This document shows, in pieces, positions 1-6,852 of a stretch of 64,000 nt of DNA. The notes under the pieces are model-generated. The model did no database searches. It had not been told where the DNA came from and worked only from the letters and a program-made list of their open reading frames with translations. Position numbers and translations under genes: made by a program. Positions within the stretch are counted from its first letter, which is position 1. Every line of letters begins with the position of its first letter. The DNA is taken from assembly GCA_902777005.1 (NCBI GenBank), contig CACYSB010000001.1, forward strand, positions 1-64,000. Direction: 5' to 3'. The DNA is from an uncultured Bacteroidota bacterium. GTDB lineage: Bacteria > Bacteroidota > Bacteroidia > Bacteroidales > P3.

Positions 1-57
1 AATTGTTTTTTCTTTTCCAGAAAGTCTTTTCTCATTTCTTTATTCATGACAATTTCT

Positions 58-741
58 TTAAATGGTTATCTGTATTTCATCATTGCCCCAATCGCTAATA
101 TCTTGCTTTATTTTATAGTCCTTGATGCGAAGTACGTCTGGAATACTGTATTTCCGTTCTGTGCACAAGGCATAAAACAATGAGCAAACATTGACATTTT
201 TCAAAATAGGGATATCAAAAGGTGATTTTCTGACAACAACATTATAAGTAATCTTCGGAATATTAGCTCCCTCGCAGAAAAGGCCACTTCCATATTGTAA
301 TCCCATAACGCACCATATCATTTCTTTCCATTTTGAGTCATAGAATGAATCTTCCTTCAATTCTTCGAGTCCTGGTGCCTCGTTGATTTCCCAATAAGGA
401 CAAATGTCTGTTCGTATTTTAAAAGAGTCACCATCTGCCCTATGTATCAGATTCACCTTGCCTTGTAACTCGCAGTGGCATCTACATAGCTGTTCGGTCA
501 ACTGCATCAATCTATTATTGACTTCATTGAATCTTTTTAATTCTGCCTTTGTTGCATGCAGGGCAAACATTTTATTCAAGATATCAGCTCTGATGTTGAG
601 CCTATCTTCTATTTTTGATTCGCCCCAAGCATCTGGACAATGCGAGTCATCGAAAGGCTTTGAGTAAAAGATAACATCCCTCTCATACCTTCTCAAATAC
701 TTTCGCAGTACATCGAAATCTTCTTCTTCATACCTATTCAT
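58..741 (-). CDS. Hypothetical protein, paralogue of the 3750-4421 product
   Basis: A 227-aa soluble protein with no signal peptide or membrane segment. I do not recognise the family. It is clearly homologous along its length to the 223-aa product of 3750-4421: both share an N-terminal charged helix, a segment of the type ILNxMFAxHATxAExxRF near residues 54-70, a central WxEMxW motif, and a C-terminal ALCTxxxYSIPDxLR motif. The gene lies 18 bp downstream of 760-1071 on the same strand, so the two are probably co-transcribed from the promoter at 1140-1147. The coding region is AT-rich compared with most of the window, as are its neighbours up to about 3.7 kb, which suggests an accessory island. 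Function unknown. Confidence 0.75.
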   Translation of the reverse strand: MNRYEEEDFDVLRKYLRRYERDVIFYSKPFDDSHCPDAWGESKIEDRLNIRADILNKMFALHATKAELKRFNEVNNRLMQLTEQLCRCHCELQGKVNLIHRADGDSFKIRTDICPYWEINEAPGLEELKEDSFYDSKWKEMIWCVMGLQYGSGLFCEGANIPKITYNVVVRKSPFDIPILKNVNVCSLFYALCTERKYSIPDVLRIKDYKIKQDISDWGNDEIQITI

Positions 742-759
742 AACAGTTTCATTATTTTT

Positions 760-1071
760 TTATTTATCCTGAATATCTTGCATCTCTTTCAGCAATCGTT
801 GCAATTTTTTCAGACGTTTCACTTGATTGTAATACTCGTGTTCGTCGAAATAGAGAGGTTCTTCACATACTGGAATGGATTGCACCAATAAACCTTGACG
901 GTAAGAAAGATGATACTCCTTTTTCAAAGCCCTTATTCTATCATCTACAGTGGGGTTTTTATCCGCCAAATCGGAAATCACCTGGTGACTAAAACCAATT
1001 TTCTCAAAAGCGTCAACAACATGAAGGAAGTCTTTTATTACATCTGGTGTGAGTTCCACATATTGTGGCAT
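760..1071 (-). CDS. Hypothetical protein, 103 aa, coiled-coil C-terminus
   Basis: The open frame extends upstream to 1197, but that part runs through the promoter and palindrome at 1140-1177 and has no ATG at its end, so it is not coding. I chose the ATG at 1071 because a GGAAGG ribosome-binding-like sequence lies a few bases before it. An ATG at 1116 is also possible. The protein starts MPQYVELTPDVIKDFLHVVD, is soluble, and ends in a Lys/Leu-rich heptad-like helix (about residues 80-103) that may form a coiled coil. It is the first gene of a two-gene operon with 58-741. No family recognised. Confidence 0.6.
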   Translation of the reverse strand: MPQYVELTPDVIKDFLHVVDAFEKIGFSHQVISDLADKNPTVDDRIRALKKEYHLSYRQGLLVQSIPVCEEPLYFDEHEYYNQVKRLKKLQRLLKEMQDIQDK

Positions 1072-1139
1072 AATTCCTTCCAGTCCCAAGGAAAAGGTAG
1101 TTGTATACAAGGTCATAATATTGAATTTTTTTCGAGATG

Positions 1140-1177
1140 CAAAAATACAACAAGGGTGTGCCACATCGTGACACACC
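1140..1177 (-). promoter_or_regulatory. Promoter with palindromic operator, copy 1
   Basis: Minus-strand -7 box TATTTTTG at 1140-1147, seven bases downstream of a 23-bp near-palindrome at 1155-1177 (arms GGTGTGTCAC and GTGGCACACC around GAT, one mismatch). The same palindrome, at the same seven-base spacing from a TATCTTTG box, precedes the paralogous gene at 3750-4421. The conserved spacing argues for a transcription factor site. The extended arms here also form a hairpin that could end transcription of 1201-1890. Confidence 0.6.
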
Positions 1178-1183
1178 CTTGTT
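1149..1183 (-). terminator. Possible terminator hairpin after 1201-1890
   Basis: The palindrome extends here to arms AACAAGGGTGTG and CACACCCTTGTT with an 11-nt loop, 18 bp after the stop of 1201-1890. On the minus strand it is followed by GTATTTTTG, a short imperfect T-run that is also the -7 box of the next operon. A dual role as terminator and operator is possible; the second copy at 4460-4482 lacks the extended arms, which favours the operator reading for the conserved core. Confidence 0.4.
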
Positions 1184-1200
1184 TTTCTTATTTCCAATAA

Positions 1201-1890
1201 TTACTTATTTCTTTCTATCATGTCAATAATGCAATCTACGTGAGGCATAATGGCCTTGTATTCAGGTCGGTCTGTAACAATATATAATCGACCATCTTTT
1301 TTATACAATGAGGCTTTCCCGTTTGCTGCCCACATTTTCTCTTCAACCATGTGGTTTCTTAAATCATTTCCTTCAAATAAGGGTGCATCCCATTGTTCAG
1401 ATAAATTGCCCGTAATCAAGACAACAACTTTTGGTGAAAGAATCTCCATTTCTTTGTTGAAGATAGCAACCATATGGTTATAATGAGCATCCCATAATGC
1501 CTCTGTTGGATTACCTCCACTTGCAGGACCCACTTTACACATATTCGACCATACCACATGTGTATTCCAACTTTCTGGATAGTAATGCTCAGAAATATGT
1601 CGCATGAGATTGAAGAATGGACGTCTGGTTTCACTTGGCAAATCATCCATTGTTAATGGATGATTTGGATCCCATCCATTATTGAACCTGCCATAAAACG
1701 CTATTCCAGTGTTCTTTTTCATGGGAAAATCCCTTCCACACAAGGATGTGGTCGTTATTAATGCATCTTGGTCTTTTTTAGAGAGATTTCTATTATAGAT
1801 TCCCTCATATTCTGGAAGATTCTCTTCTAATTTCTTATAAAGTTCTTTGACTCCTTTTTCAAGTGTTTCTTGAACATTATTTGTTTCCAT
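1201..1890 (-). CDS. Uracil-DNA glycosylase-fold-like protein
   Basis: A 229-aa soluble protein. The central part has the layout of uracil-DNA glycosylase superfamily proteins: a hydrophobic strand with an N-x-x-K-type motif (VVWSNMCKVGP, about residues 112-122) and a later strand ILSPKVVVLITG (about 150-161). The canonical catalytic Asp/His motifs are not evident; where an HPS-type motif is expected there is DRPE near residue 209. It may therefore be a divergent or non-glycosylase member. It begins 4 bp after the PLD-family pseudogene and is the last gene of the operon from 3677. Family assignment is inferred from motif layout only. Confidence 0.5.
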   Translation of the reverse strand: METNNVQETLEKGVKELYKKLEENLPEYEGIYNRNLSKKDQDALITTTSLCGRDFPMKKNTGIAFYGRFNNGWDPNHPLTMDDLPSETRRPFFNLMRHISEHYYPESWNTHVVWSNMCKVGPASGGNPTEALWDAHYNHMVAIFNKEMEILSPKVVVLITGNLSEQWDAPLFEGNDLRNHMVEEKMWAANGKASLYKKDGRLYIVTDRPEYKAIMPHVDCIIDMIERNK

Positions 1891-1894
1891 ATCA

Positions 1895-2366
1895 TTAGTT
1901 TATTCTATCTCCGCAGAAGGCTTTCCTCTTGCATTTGGTACATCGGTGCCCTTGCCAGACGCTGTCGAGGTGGTCGGCGGCGGCATCGACCAGTTGGGGT
2001 TCATCGGTGAGGATGCCGGCCTCGAAGTTGCGGTTGTTATCGCCTTTCATACCCATGCCGGCACCTGTGAGATTGGCGGAGCCAATATAGGCGGTGGCGC
2101 AGTCGAAAATCATTATCTTGAAATGCACCCTTGGGCAGAGCCTCCGCTCCAACCTGCTCCACAACCCCGGATACTTGTCGAAATCCTCGCGGAAGTTCTC
2201 TCCTGGTTCCTTGGCATGAAGCAGCCGCACATCGACACCCCGTTTCACCACCTTCCACATACAAATCCTTCAGGTCGGCTGTACCAATCCACAAATCGTG
2301 CTTGACCTTCTCGCAACGCGAGAGGACTTCTGTGTAATGGTTTTTGTCAGCGATGTATTGTATCAT
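1895..2366 (-). pseudogene. PLD-family nuclease-like gene, frameshifted
   Basis: The gene begins at the ATG at 2366, which overlaps the stop of 2363-3229 by ATGA. The first about 40 residues (MIQYIADKNHYTEVLSRCEK through LKDLYVEGG) are in one frame. The rest, from VKRGVDVRLLHAKEPG to the end at 1895, is in another frame, the switch falling near 2240-2250. The second part carries a phospholipase D HKD-type motif: VHFKIMIFD, then GSANLTGAGMG, then NRNFEAGI, and ends in a Cys-rich tail (CTKCKRKAFCGD). Compared with the usual layout of such proteins a short stretch appears missing at the junction, so a small deletion probably caused the shift. The gene would encode a single-HKD protein. A sequencing error cannot be excluded. 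Confidence 0.65.
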
Positions 2367-3229
2367 TTGCGATGTGATTCGCTAAACGCAGGATGTTTTT
2401 TCAAGAATTCATGATATGCCGATATCATTCCGACATAGTCAAAGCGCAAATAACTGAGATGATAAGAATTGATAGCGACCTTGTTTTTGTCCGAATCATA
2501 GAAGATCCATTTTTCTTCATCTTGAGGTTTAAAATGGTAGCCAATAGTATTCAAAAGATTGAGCATCCTATTTCCAGTATCTGGAATTGATTGAGTATAG
2601 CCACAGCATACAAAGATATCAGCATCCAAACCATTTATTTGTCGTTCTAAAAATGACTTATCTCTATTAATCGCATCTAATAAAACATCGTCTGGGCATT
2701 TGTCATTTCCAACTTCTTTTTTGCAGTTGATTCTTGCAAATATCTGTTTGTCAACAAAAGATAATGCATCCTTATCTGTGAATTTATTATAGTCCTGCGG
2801 TTGGTCAATAGTCGTTTTTAAAATCCCATATAGGGAATACACAAGATTCCTATAGAATGCTACACCCGTATCCAACCACATTTCATCAGGTTTATAGTTC
2901 TCATCACGATATCTAAACGATTCGCTACGTACATCCCATGCAACATCTCCATACGAATTTTGGTCTTTAGTTAAATATAAAACACGCATTGGGGCATTTG
3001 CCCATAAAGTATTTTCTTCTCCACTGCAATTGCGTTTCCATCTAAAAACAGATTTACCATCAGAATAATTTCTACGATCAGGCAGAAACTCCCCTTTAAA
3101 CATTATTCCATCAGGAGTAAAGTACTCATGTAGATTTGTACAATCTGGATATTTTGATTGATTATTGTTTACATAAACGTTTCGCCACTCTTTGAGGATG
3201 CGTTCGTTTTCTGCCACATAGTTTTTCAT
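2363..3229 (-). CDS. Uracil-DNA glycosylase-fold-like protein, second type
   Basis: A 288-aa soluble protein. Features: an N-terminal strand APMRVLYLTKDQNSYGD (about residues 80-96), then FARINCKKEVGNDKC (about 167-181) which resembles the N-x-x-K motif, and LDADIFVCCGYTQS (about 203-216) like the hydrophobic strand ending in G of the UDG fold. No catalytic motif can be named with confidence. It is distinct in sequence from the 1201-1890 product. It is translationally coupled (ATGA) to the downstream PLD-family gene and lies 12 bp after the DUF6140-like gene. Proteins of this layout are usually left as hypothetical; the fold call is inference. Confidence 0.5.
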   Translation of the reverse strand: MKNYVAENERILKEWRNVYVNNNQSKYPDCTNLHEYFTPDGIMFKGEFLPDRRNYSDGKSVFRWKRNCSGEENTLWANAPMRVLYLTKDQNSYGDVAWDVRSESFRYRDENYKPDEMWLDTGVAFYRNLVYSLYGILKTTIDQPQDYNKFTDKDALSFVDKQIFARINCKKEVGNDKCPDDVLLDAINRDKSFLERQINGLDADIFVCCGYTQSIPDTGNRMLNLLNTIGYHFKPQDEEKWIFYDSDKNKVAINSYHLSYLRFDYVGMISAYHEFLKKHPAFSESHRK

Positions 3230-3241
3230 AACACAAACATT

Positions 3242-3472
3242 TTAATTGATTGTTTCCAGATCTAAATATCTTGAAGTAAATGCACCAGCTTTCTTTACAT
3301 CAACGCCATACTTGGTTTTGAATGCATTAATTACAAGTTCTTGCCCTTTTCCATCGCTCAATAAAGATGCCAAGTTGGCTTTTTGGTGGAATACCACTTC
3401 AACAGACATCCCTTTTTCCAAACGAACACCGTTGGAGTTCAAGTTGGATTTAACAGTTACTTTGTACAGCAT
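3242..3472 (-). CDS. Small DUF6140-like protein
   Basis: A 76-aa protein beginning MLYKVTVKSNLNSNGVRLEK and containing GMSVEVVFHQKAN and a final FKTKYGVDVKKAG segment. This matches my recollection of a small Bacteroidetes family annotated as DUF6140, but I could not check it. No signal peptide or membrane helix. It lies between the 48-aa ORF and the UDG-like gene of 2363-3229 in an apparent operon. Function unknown. Confidence 0.6.
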   Translation of the reverse strand: MLYKVTVKSNLNSNGVRLEKGMSVEVVFHQKANLASLLSDGKGQELVINAFKTKYGVDVKKAGAFTSRYLDLETIN

Positions 3473-3530
3473 AACTAATAAAATTGTTGGGTTAATAATT
3501 GTTCAATTTATAATTCATAATCGGGATTAT

Positions 3531-3677
3531 TCAATCCATCAGTATACATTGATTTTCTCTCTGCTTCTTACCAGGAAAATCAAAATGGTCTTTTAAGTGT
3601 AGGATCATACGCATTGTCTTTTTGTATGTTTCCAACAATTCTTTCTGACTTTTGGTTGGTTGAATAGCACATTCCAT
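3531..3677 (-). CDS. Small ORF, 48 aa, first gene of the UDG/PLD operon
   Basis: An ATG at 3677 opens a 48-codon frame ending at TGA 3531. The peptide starts MECAIQPTKSQKELLETYKK and is basic and amphipathic, with no signal peptide. It sits between a good -7 box (TATCTTTG, 3716-3723) and the DUF6140-like gene 58 bp downstream, so it fills what would otherwise be a 240-nt leader. The position supports a real gene; no family is recognised. The alternative is a long untranslated leader with a chance ORF. Confidence 0.5.
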   Translation of the reverse strand: MECAIQPTKSQKELLETYKKTMRMILHLKDHFDFPGKKQRENQCILMD

Positions 3678-3715
3678 GTCTTGCTCTATGCAATCTATAT
3701 CATAGATTTACGGTG

Positions 3716-3723
3716 CAAAGATA
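3716..3723 (-). promoter_or_regulatory. Bacteroidetes -7 box of the UDG/PLD operon
   Basis: TATCTTTG on the minus strand, 39 bases upstream of the ATG of the 48-aa ORF. Matches the phylum consensus TAnnTTTG exactly. Confidence 0.6.
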
Positions 3724-3749
3724 CGAATATTTTCTTAAATCAATGCATT

Positions 3750-4421
3750 TTATCTTTCAAACGGCACAAGGTCGACGTTTGTGTTTATCTGGTAGTTGAA
3801 GGCGTAGGTGGTCATGCGGAGGAGGTCGGGGATGGAGTAGTTCATGTGGGTGCAGAGGGCGTGGACGGCATGGCAGACGCAGAGGTGGTCGAGCTGGGGG
3901 ATGCGGAGGGGACCTTCAGCCCACGTCTGGCCGTCGTCGAGGTTGCAGATATGATCACCACAGCACCAGCAGATGTCGTCGAGCCGCGAGTTCTCGCCGA
4001 TGACCCACAGCATCTCGTTCCACCGCGAGCCGTAGAAGGCATCCTCCTCCATCGGGAAGAGTTGCGGATCTTCTTCGTTGTGACTATAGAAGAGGGTGGT
4101 CTCCAACTCGAAAGGTTCGTCGCTGAGGGTATGGATGAGGTACATCAGTTCCTGCAGCGTGCGGTGACGCTCGTTCAGCTGCTTCGTCAGCGCCAGCAGC
4201 CGCTCGTTGACCACCTCGAAGCGCCGCACCTCGGCCTCGGTGGCGTGCTTCGCAAACATCTCGTTGAGAATCCATTGCCGGGTGCCGAGGTGGTCGGCAA
4301 TCACCTCCTCCGTCGCCTTGTTCCAATAGCCATCAAATGGCTTTGCAATACGCAGGATATAATCCTCGCAGTCCTGCAGCCGCTTGCGCAGCTGGTCGAT
4401 GTTGTCTTTCTCTTTTTGCAT
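3750..4421 (-). CDS. Hypothetical protein, paralogue of the 58-741 product
   Basis: A 223-aa soluble protein homologous along its length to the 58-741 product. Shared features are WILNEMFAKHATEAEVRRFE (about residues 50-69), DAFYGSRWNEMLWV (about 128-141), and HALCTHMNYSIPDLLR (about 188-203). Its GC content is much higher than that of its paralogue, so the two copies have not had the same recent history. It is a single-gene unit with its own promoter and palindromic operator at 4445-4482. Function unknown. Confidence 0.75.
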   Translation of the reverse strand: MQKEKDNIDQLRKRLQDCEDYILRIAKPFDGYWNKATEEVIADHLGTRQWILNEMFAKHATEAEVRRFEVVNERLLALTKQLNERHRTLQELMYLIHTLSDEPFELETTLFYSHNEEDPQLFPMEEDAFYGSRWNEMLWVIGENSRLDDICWCCGDHICNLDDGQTWAEGPLRIPQLDHLCVCHAVHALCTHMNYSIPDLLRMTTYAFNYQINTNVDLVPFER

Positions 4422-4444
4422 ATCTTAGCGTCTTTTTTCGACTG

Positions 4445-4482
4445 CAAAGATACAAAAATGGTGCGCCACATCGTGACACACC
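4445..4482 (-). promoter_or_regulatory. Promoter with palindromic operator, copy 2
   Basis: Minus-strand -7 box TATCTTTG at 4445-4452, 23 bases before the ATG of 3750-4421, and the palindrome (arms GGTGTGTCAC and GTGGCGCACC around GAT) at 4460-4482, again seven bases upstream of the box as in copy 1 at 1140-1177. There are two mismatches between the arms. Confidence 0.6.
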
Positions 4483-4495
4483 ACAACTATCGTCA

Positions 4496-4613
4496 ACCGG
4501 AGCCTCTCTGACTCCGGTACGTACCCTCTCCGTACTCCCTCCGACAAAAAACCGTTAAACAACCGGTGAACAGTCGGAGCGGGTACGGAGCGGGTACGGA
4601 GAAGATACGTAGC
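4496..4613 (+). repeat. Dispersed palindromic repeat, copy A
   Basis: An intergenic block of CTCCGTAC / GTACGGAG-type arms. It starts with a small hairpin (ACCGGAG ... CTCCGGT), continues with pyrimidine-rich arms (CCCTCTCCGTACTCCCTCCG), a centre CCGTTAAACAACCGGTGAAC, and then purine-rich arms (GGAGCGGGTACGGAGCGGG). Positions 4552-4601 match 40842-40891 (copy D) in inverse orientation at 49 of 50 bases. It lies 13 bp beyond the stop of 4626-5573. Confidence 0.8.
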
Positions 4614-4625
4614 TAAAGGGTGACG

Positions 4626-5573
4626 TCAGCCCTCGTATCTCTTTCCGGGGAAGAAGCGGGGCACGCTCCGGCAATAGCGCTCATAATCAGGGTATTTGCC
4701 GGCGCTTATCTCTTCGGCCAGCGACGAGCTGCCCTGGAACAGGACCAACAGCAGCAGCGCACCTATCACACTCCAGTTGAAGACGCCCATGCCGGCACCT
4801 ATGGAGAAAAGGTAGAAGCACACCCAGATGGCTTGCTCGGCAAAGTAGTTGGGGTGACGGCTGCGGCCCCAAAGGCCTGTGGTGTTGAAGCCTTTGTTGT
4901 AGGGCGCCGGCAGTTCCTCCAGCTTCCTGCCTTCGCCAATCATGGCCCATTTGCGCGTCTGGAAACGCCACTGCTGCTCGTCGGCGACGGTTTCCCAGAC
5001 GATGAAGCCCAGCATCAGCACGGCGGCGACGACGTCCATGGCTCCGAAGGGGGCGTCGGAGCGCATGGCCACCAGCGCCGGGAATGCTGTCATGAGCACC
5101 AGGGCATTCTGGTAGATGGAGATGAAGCCGAGGTCGAAAGCCGCCCACGCCCAACGGCGCTTGAAGGCGGGACCCGAGCGCACCACGGCCCAGCGGTAAT
5201 CCTCGACGCCCTCCCAGAACTTGAGGCTGTAGGCTCCCTTGCGGGCGAAGTTGACGGTGAGGCGTATGCCCCAGAGCGTGGCCAGCAGGGCCATCACCAC
5301 CAGACGCGGGTTCATGCCGCCCTTGACGGCGATGACCCACGTGTAGGCTATGGGCAGCAGGCTCCAGAGCTTGTCCATCTGGCTGTTGTTGCCGGTGACC
5401 TCGCCCACGATGAAGCAGAAGGCCGCACTGCAGGCCGCAATGACAGCCAGCAACTTGAGTGTCTCAAACTGGGTGGCGTCGAGCGTAGGTCCGACGGCAA
5501 AATAAAGTACAGGGCAAACGATGATGGACAGCGCCAGCAACGCCGCCATCAAGGGGATATTCATCTTTTTCAT
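4626..5573 (-). CDS. DUF1295 / steroid 5-alpha-reductase-like membrane protein
   Basis: A 315-aa integral membrane protein with about seven hydrophobic segments. The C-terminal part carries GLWGRSRHPNYFAEQAIW (about residues 234-251), the signature of the ICMT / steroid-reductase-like methyltransferase and reductase superfamily, in the form found in DUF1295 proteins. The family probably uses NAD(P)H or a methyl donor at the membrane; the substrate is unknown. It is the last gene of the minus operon from 9168 and lies 14 bp after the flavodoxin gene, which suggests but does not prove a redox partnership. Palindromic repeat copy A follows immediately. Confidence 0.75.
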   Translation of the reverse strand: MKKMNIPLMAALLALSIIVCPVLYFAVGPTLDATQFETLKLLAVIAACSAAFCFIVGEVTGNNSQMDKLWSLLPIAYTWVIAVKGGMNPRLVVMALLATLWGIRLTVNFARKGAYSLKFWEGVEDYRWAVVRSGPAFKRRWAWAAFDLGFISIYQNALVLMTAFPALVAMRSDAPFGAMDVVAAVLMLGFIVWETVADEQQWRFQTRKWAMIGEGRKLEELPAPYNKGFNTTGLWGRSRHPNYFAEQAIWVCFYLFSIGAGMGVFNWSVIGALLLLVLFQGSSSLAEEISAGKYPDYERYCRSVPRFFPGKRYEG

Positions 5574-5587
5574 AGAGACAGTGACTA

Positions 5588-6115
5588 TCAGTTCATCAAG
5601 CGCTTATCGCCCCACTGGTACTGCGGATAGGCATTCTTGAGGTCGTTGTAGGAGTCGACGACATCACTGCCGCCGCTGGTGGCGAAGACGTTGAGCACCT
5701 TGCCGCTGAGGTCGTGGGCCTCGATGAAGGTGTTGACGATAGTGGGGGCGGTGTACCACCACACGGGGAAGCCAATCCAGACGGTGTCATACTGGGCTAT
5801 GTTGTCGCACTTGGCGGCGATGGCGGGACGCGAGGCCTTGTCCTGCATCTCGAGCGTGGAGCGTGAGGTTTTGTCGCGCCAGTCGAGGTCGGCGGCGGTG
5901 TATGGCACCTCGGGGGCAATCTCGAAGAGGTCGGCGTTGAACTCCGTGGCAAGGCGTTCGGCGGCAGCCTTGGTGGTGCCGGTGGCCGAGAAGTAGGCAA
6001 TCAGGGTCTTTTTCATTGGTTCGGGGGTTTGATTGTTGACGGTTTCGGTTTTCTTCTGTGCGCAGGCGCCGAACAATAGGCAGCATGCGGCAACAATTAA
6101 AGAGATGTGTTTCAT
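5588..6115 (-). CDS. Flavodoxin-family lipoprotein
   Basis: 175 aa. The N-terminus is a lipoprotein signal (MKHISLIVAACCLLFGAC, acceptor Cys at residue 18), then a short linker and a flavodoxin domain: LIAYFSATGTTKAAAERLA (about residues 38-56) is the FMN-phosphate loop, and TVWIGFPVWWYTAPTIVNTF (about 110-129) the second FMN-binding loop. A membrane-anchored, exported flavodoxin-like protein is common in gut Bacteroidetes. It would transfer electrons or reduce quinone-like substrates at the envelope. It is in an operon with DUF1295 downstream and an unknown membrane protein upstream (13-bp gap). Confidence 0.85.
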   Translation of the reverse strand: MKHISLIVAACCLLFGACAQKKTETVNNQTPEPMKKTLIAYFSATGTTKAAAERLATEFNADLFEIAPEVPYTAADLDWRDKTSRSTLEMQDKASRPAIAAKCDNIAQYDTVWIGFPVWWYTAPTIVNTFIEAHDLSGKVLNVFATSGGSDVVDSYNDLKNAYPQYQWGDKRLMN

Positions 6116-6128
6116 AATATACTTGTTA

Positions 6129-6851
6129 TTACTGTTTAAGTTTCAGATTGACGGAGGCTTTATCGATGTCGTTTTGCAGCGCCACTAATCTAATAATGGT
6201 CGAGTCCATAATACTAGCGTCATAAGAATCGCTGTTATCAAGCTGCGTCCTTTTTTCCTTGTAGGCCTCAATGTCCTCGTCGGTGACGTCCATCAACTGC
6301 TGGCATTGTTCGAACAGGCGTCGCATTTCCTTCATCAGCTGGTTGCTATACATGGCATCAACCAAAAAACTGAAGTTGAGAAAGTCCTTCAGCGACGTGG
6401 TAGGGCTATCTTTCCTTAACTTGTTGAGCACCGAATCGCTTATCTCTTTCTTGTAGAGCTGGCGGCATTGATAGAAGCCTGCCACATTCTCGGTGAAGAG
6501 CACGTTACCTACAGTGTTGATAGTCTCAATGTTGGAGGAGAAGATACGTTCTGTGGTCTCTGTGTAATCAATCACAGGTAAATGGAGTGTCAACTGGAAC
6601 TTCTTTTCTTCGAACAACGATGTATCCTCGGCCACCTGCCGCTGCAGCTCCATAGCCATGTGGATGTTGGAGTCAGCCTTTTCCGCTGACTGGACCGAGT
6701 TGTACATGTCATACATTACCATCATTACAATCTCGCGCTTCTCGTTCTGCTCCTTGTTGTAGTCAATGATGGCCGCCGTGCCGAAAGTGAGCGCTATGGA
6801 CATTGTGGTAGCGCCCAAAGTCAGCATAAAACGCTTGAAACCCTTGTTCAT
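6129..6851 (-). CDS. Hypothetical membrane-anchored protein
   Basis: 240 aa with a single N-terminal hydrophobic segment (about residues 8-30, MLTLGATTMSIALTFGTAAI) followed by an all-helical soluble part with several acidic stretches. There is no cleavable-looking signal site, so it is probably a type II anchor with the domain in the periplasm. The start lies one base after the stop of the threonine/serine exporter gene, so the genes are co-transcribed. I do not recognise the family. Confidence 0.7.
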   Translation of the reverse strand: MNKGFKRFMLTLGATTMSIALTFGTAAIIDYNKEQNEKREIVMMVMYDMYNSVQSAEKADSNIHMAMELQRQVAEDTSLFEEKKFQLTLHLPVIDYTETTERIFSSNIETINTVGNVLFTENVAGFYQCRQLYKKEISDSVLNKLRKDSPTTSLKDFLNFSFLVDAMYSNQLMKEMRRLFEQCQQLMDVTDEDIEAYKEKRTQLDNSDSYDASIMDSTIIRLVALQNDIDKASVNLKLKQ

Positions 6852-6852
6852 A

